Below are positions 6,439-7,685 of a stretch of DNA of 7,685 nucleotides, in pieces. Every line of letters starts with the position of its first letter. Within the stretch, counting starts at the first letter, position 1. Under the pieces are notes generated by a model. The model saw only the letters and a list, made by a program, of their open reading frames with translations, was not told where the DNA came from and searched no databases. A program made the translations under genes and the position numbers. The stretch comes from an uncultured Pirellula sp. (lineage in GTDB: Bacteria; Planctomycetota; Planctomycetia; Pirellulales; Pirellulaceae), in contig CAITIF010000004.1 of NCBI GenBank assembly GCA_903892365.1, positions 1 through 7,685 of the forward strand. The letters are read 5' to 3'.

Positions 6439-7685
6439 TGCGAATGAACAGTTTGAAATCGCGGTCGATCTTAACAAGATCTTCCCCGAAGCATGCCTGA
6501 AATAATTCGATTCGCTCTTTGGAGGTGGACTGGTTACCAGGACTTTTCAACTTCAGCTGCTTCAAATAGCTCACGAACTGCTTGGGTTTGCTTTTGAGTA
6601 GAAAGTAAGTCAGCGCCCAAGATTCCGCGTAAGCATGGGTCAGGGTTTCGCCTGAGCGGAGGCGATTGTCGTGCAGCAGCAGCTGTTCGAGCGAATCTTC
6701 CGGACGGTTGGGCAAGTACTTGGCAAACACGTTGAGATTGTGGCGGTTGACTTTGCCGGTCCCGCCCCAGCCATTGGAGCTGTTCGGGTCTGGGGACTCG
6801 AAGAACATCGCCAAGCCTTCACTCAGCCATAGCGGATTATCGCCGAGCCTTACCTGGAGCCCACTGTTGAAGGCGATTTGATGGCAGGCTTCGTGCACAA
6901 TCGTCGCGACCGTTCTTTCTGCTTGCGGTCTCGACAGGATTTGATTGATCAGTTCCTCACGTCCGACTTGGGCATTGGGCGGAAGGATCCCTTCGATCCC
7001 AGTTAGATCGTACGATGCCAGTCGGTTGTTGGCTTGGTGATAGTAACCGATGGTGTTTTCGGCCCCGTCGAATTCGCTGCTTGCGTGTTTCAGATAAGCT
7101 TCTTTGTCATCGAACACCATTGCGACCAGAGGAAACCTTGGGGGCGACAGCTCGAAGCCTTTTTCTTTCCAAAACCGGTAGAAGCCTTTGTAAAGTCGCT
7201 CGTAGAGACTGGCGTTCCAGCGGGCGTAAACGTCCGAGGTGTTGTAGCAGACAACGAAATGGTCTGTGATAATAAATTTGGAACCCCGTGGCATAGCAAG
7301 CAACGTTTTGGCTGCGAGCTCCTTGCTGGTGGTCGGCACAAGCGTCTCGGTTGGCGGAAGCTCTTCCAGTCGTTGAAGATCGGCGGGAGGGACTGCCGTC
7401 AATGCTCCGTCAGCATCCAGGAACAAATGTCCCTCGGTCGGACTGCAGGAGACAAGCTCCCCCGTGACCACCTGGGGCTGATTTTCAAGGTCGAAGGTAA
7501 CGCGATACAGACGACCTATCAGGTTGCTGGCCTGGAGAGGATTGGCACGATCGGTGGGGACGGGGTCATTGAGGACGGGGTCATTGAGGACGGGGTCATT
7601 GAGGACGGGGTCATTGAGGACGGGGTCATTGAGGACGGGGTCATTGAGGACGGGGTCATTGAGGACGGGGTCATTGAGGACGGGG
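6428..7685 (-). CDS. DUF1570 putative metallopeptidase with N-terminal VLNDP repeats, partial (N-terminus off right edge)
   Basis: The function is not known; the fold suggests a zinc (gluzincin-like) peptidase or a relative. Counting from GTG at 7469-7471, HEACH at residues 193-197 is an HExxH zinc motif, and LWLSEGLAMFFE (214-225) supplies E218 as the likely third ligand. Together these match DUF1570, common in planctomycetes. The C-terminal part (THAYAESWALTYFLL, then a Lys-rich helix) is typical. That GTG is probably not the real start: the frame remains open for 71 more codons to the right edge. Those encode at least eight VLNDP pentapeptides, a degenerate VPTDR unit, and a linker joining a beta-rich stretch (IGRLYRVTFDLENQPQVVTG) that looks continuous with residues 1-35. 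Any signal peptide or anchor lies outside the window. In-window length is 418 codons. ybaB follows 41 bases downstream. The stop is TAG. Confidence 0.85.
   Translation of the reverse strand, partial: PVLNDPVLNDPVLNDPVLNDPVLNDPVLNDPVLNDPVLNDPVPTDRANPLQASNLIGRLYRVTFDLENQPQVVTGELVSCSPTEGHLFLDADGALTAVPPADLQRLEELPPTETLVPTTSKELAAKTLLAMPRGSKFIITDHFVVCYNTSDVYARWNASLYERLYKGFYRFWKEKGFELSPPRFPLVAMVFDDKEAYLKHASSEFDGAENTIGYYHQANNRLASYDLTGIEGILPPNAQVGREELINQILSRPQAERTVATIVHEACHQIAFNSGLQVRLGDNPLWLSEGLAMFFESPDPNSSNGWGGTGKVNRHNLNVFAKYLPNRPEDSLEQLLLHDNRLRSGETLTHAYAESWALTYFLLKSKPKQFVSYLKQLKLKSPGNQSTSKERIELFQACFGEDLVKIDRDFKLFIRKVR
7561..7685. repeat. 15-bp perfect tandem repeat, 8.3 copies, running off the edge
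   Basis: The unit CGGGGTCATTGAGGA is repeated without a single mismatch eight times (7561-7680) plus CGGGG. On the minus strand it encodes (VLNDP)n in the frame of the DUF1570 protein, because 15 is a multiple of three. The adjoining 7547-7561 block (VPTDR) matches the in-frame unit at 9 of 15 bases and looks like a decayed copy. Total copy number is unknown because the window ends inside the array; perfect identity implies recent expansion or an assembly artefact. Confidence 0.95.

Noticed and set aside
7561..7685. CRISPR array
   Set aside because: The repeats are contiguous 15-bp units with no spacers, and they are in frame with a protein.
7561..7685. Plus-strand protein made of GVIED repeats
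   Set aside because: That frame is open through the array but has no start nearby and no support outside the repeat; the minus-strand frame continues into a recognisable DUF1570 protein.

Overview
The window reads like chromosomal DNA of a planctomycete, probably of the Pirellulales. The evidence is indirect: moderate GC, weak or missing Shine-Dalgarno sequences, frequent TTG/GTG starts, a DUF1570 protein, a WYL regulator beginning with the MARNEQLIRQHK-type N-terminus that I associate with planctomycetes, and palindromic intergenic repeats. No rRNA, tRNA, CRISPR array, insertion sequence or phage gene is visible. Taxonomy is inference, because no marker gene is present.

Layout. Positions 1-2827 (minus strand) hold an amino-acid biosynthesis cluster read in the order ilvN (acetolactate synthase regulatory subunit), ilvC (class I ketol-acid reductoisomerase), argG (argininosuccinate synthase, running off the left edge). 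A class I SAM-dependent methyltransferase is read divergently from ilvN. It is followed on the plus strand by a WYL-domain regulator (TTG start at 4020) and then, after a 180-base gap with three related repeat arms, by a hexulose-6-phosphate synthase-like / OMP-decarboxylase-superfamily gene (5220-5948). A strong hairpin lies between that gene and a convergent minus-strand pair. In that pair a DUF1570 putative metallopeptidase (6428 to beyond the right edge) comes first and a YbaB/EbfC-family nucleoid-associated protein (6030-6386) second.

Two real genes are easily missed because they are open to a window edge: argG has no stop codon inside the window, and the DUF1570 gene continues upstream of its first in-window start. 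The last 125 bases are a perfect 15-bp tandem repeat. It is in frame with the DUF1570 gene and encodes at least eight copies of the pentapeptide VLNDP before reaching the edge.

Most of the window is ordinary core metabolism and regulation. I do not see a convincing new multi-gene system. The points worth a second look are the in-frame VLNDP repeat joined to an HExxH protein, the shared CCCCC(G/C)ATAAT element before ilvN and ilvC, the three-armed repeat before the hexulose-phosphate synthase-like gene, and repeats and a hairpin between the DUF1570 gene and ybaB.
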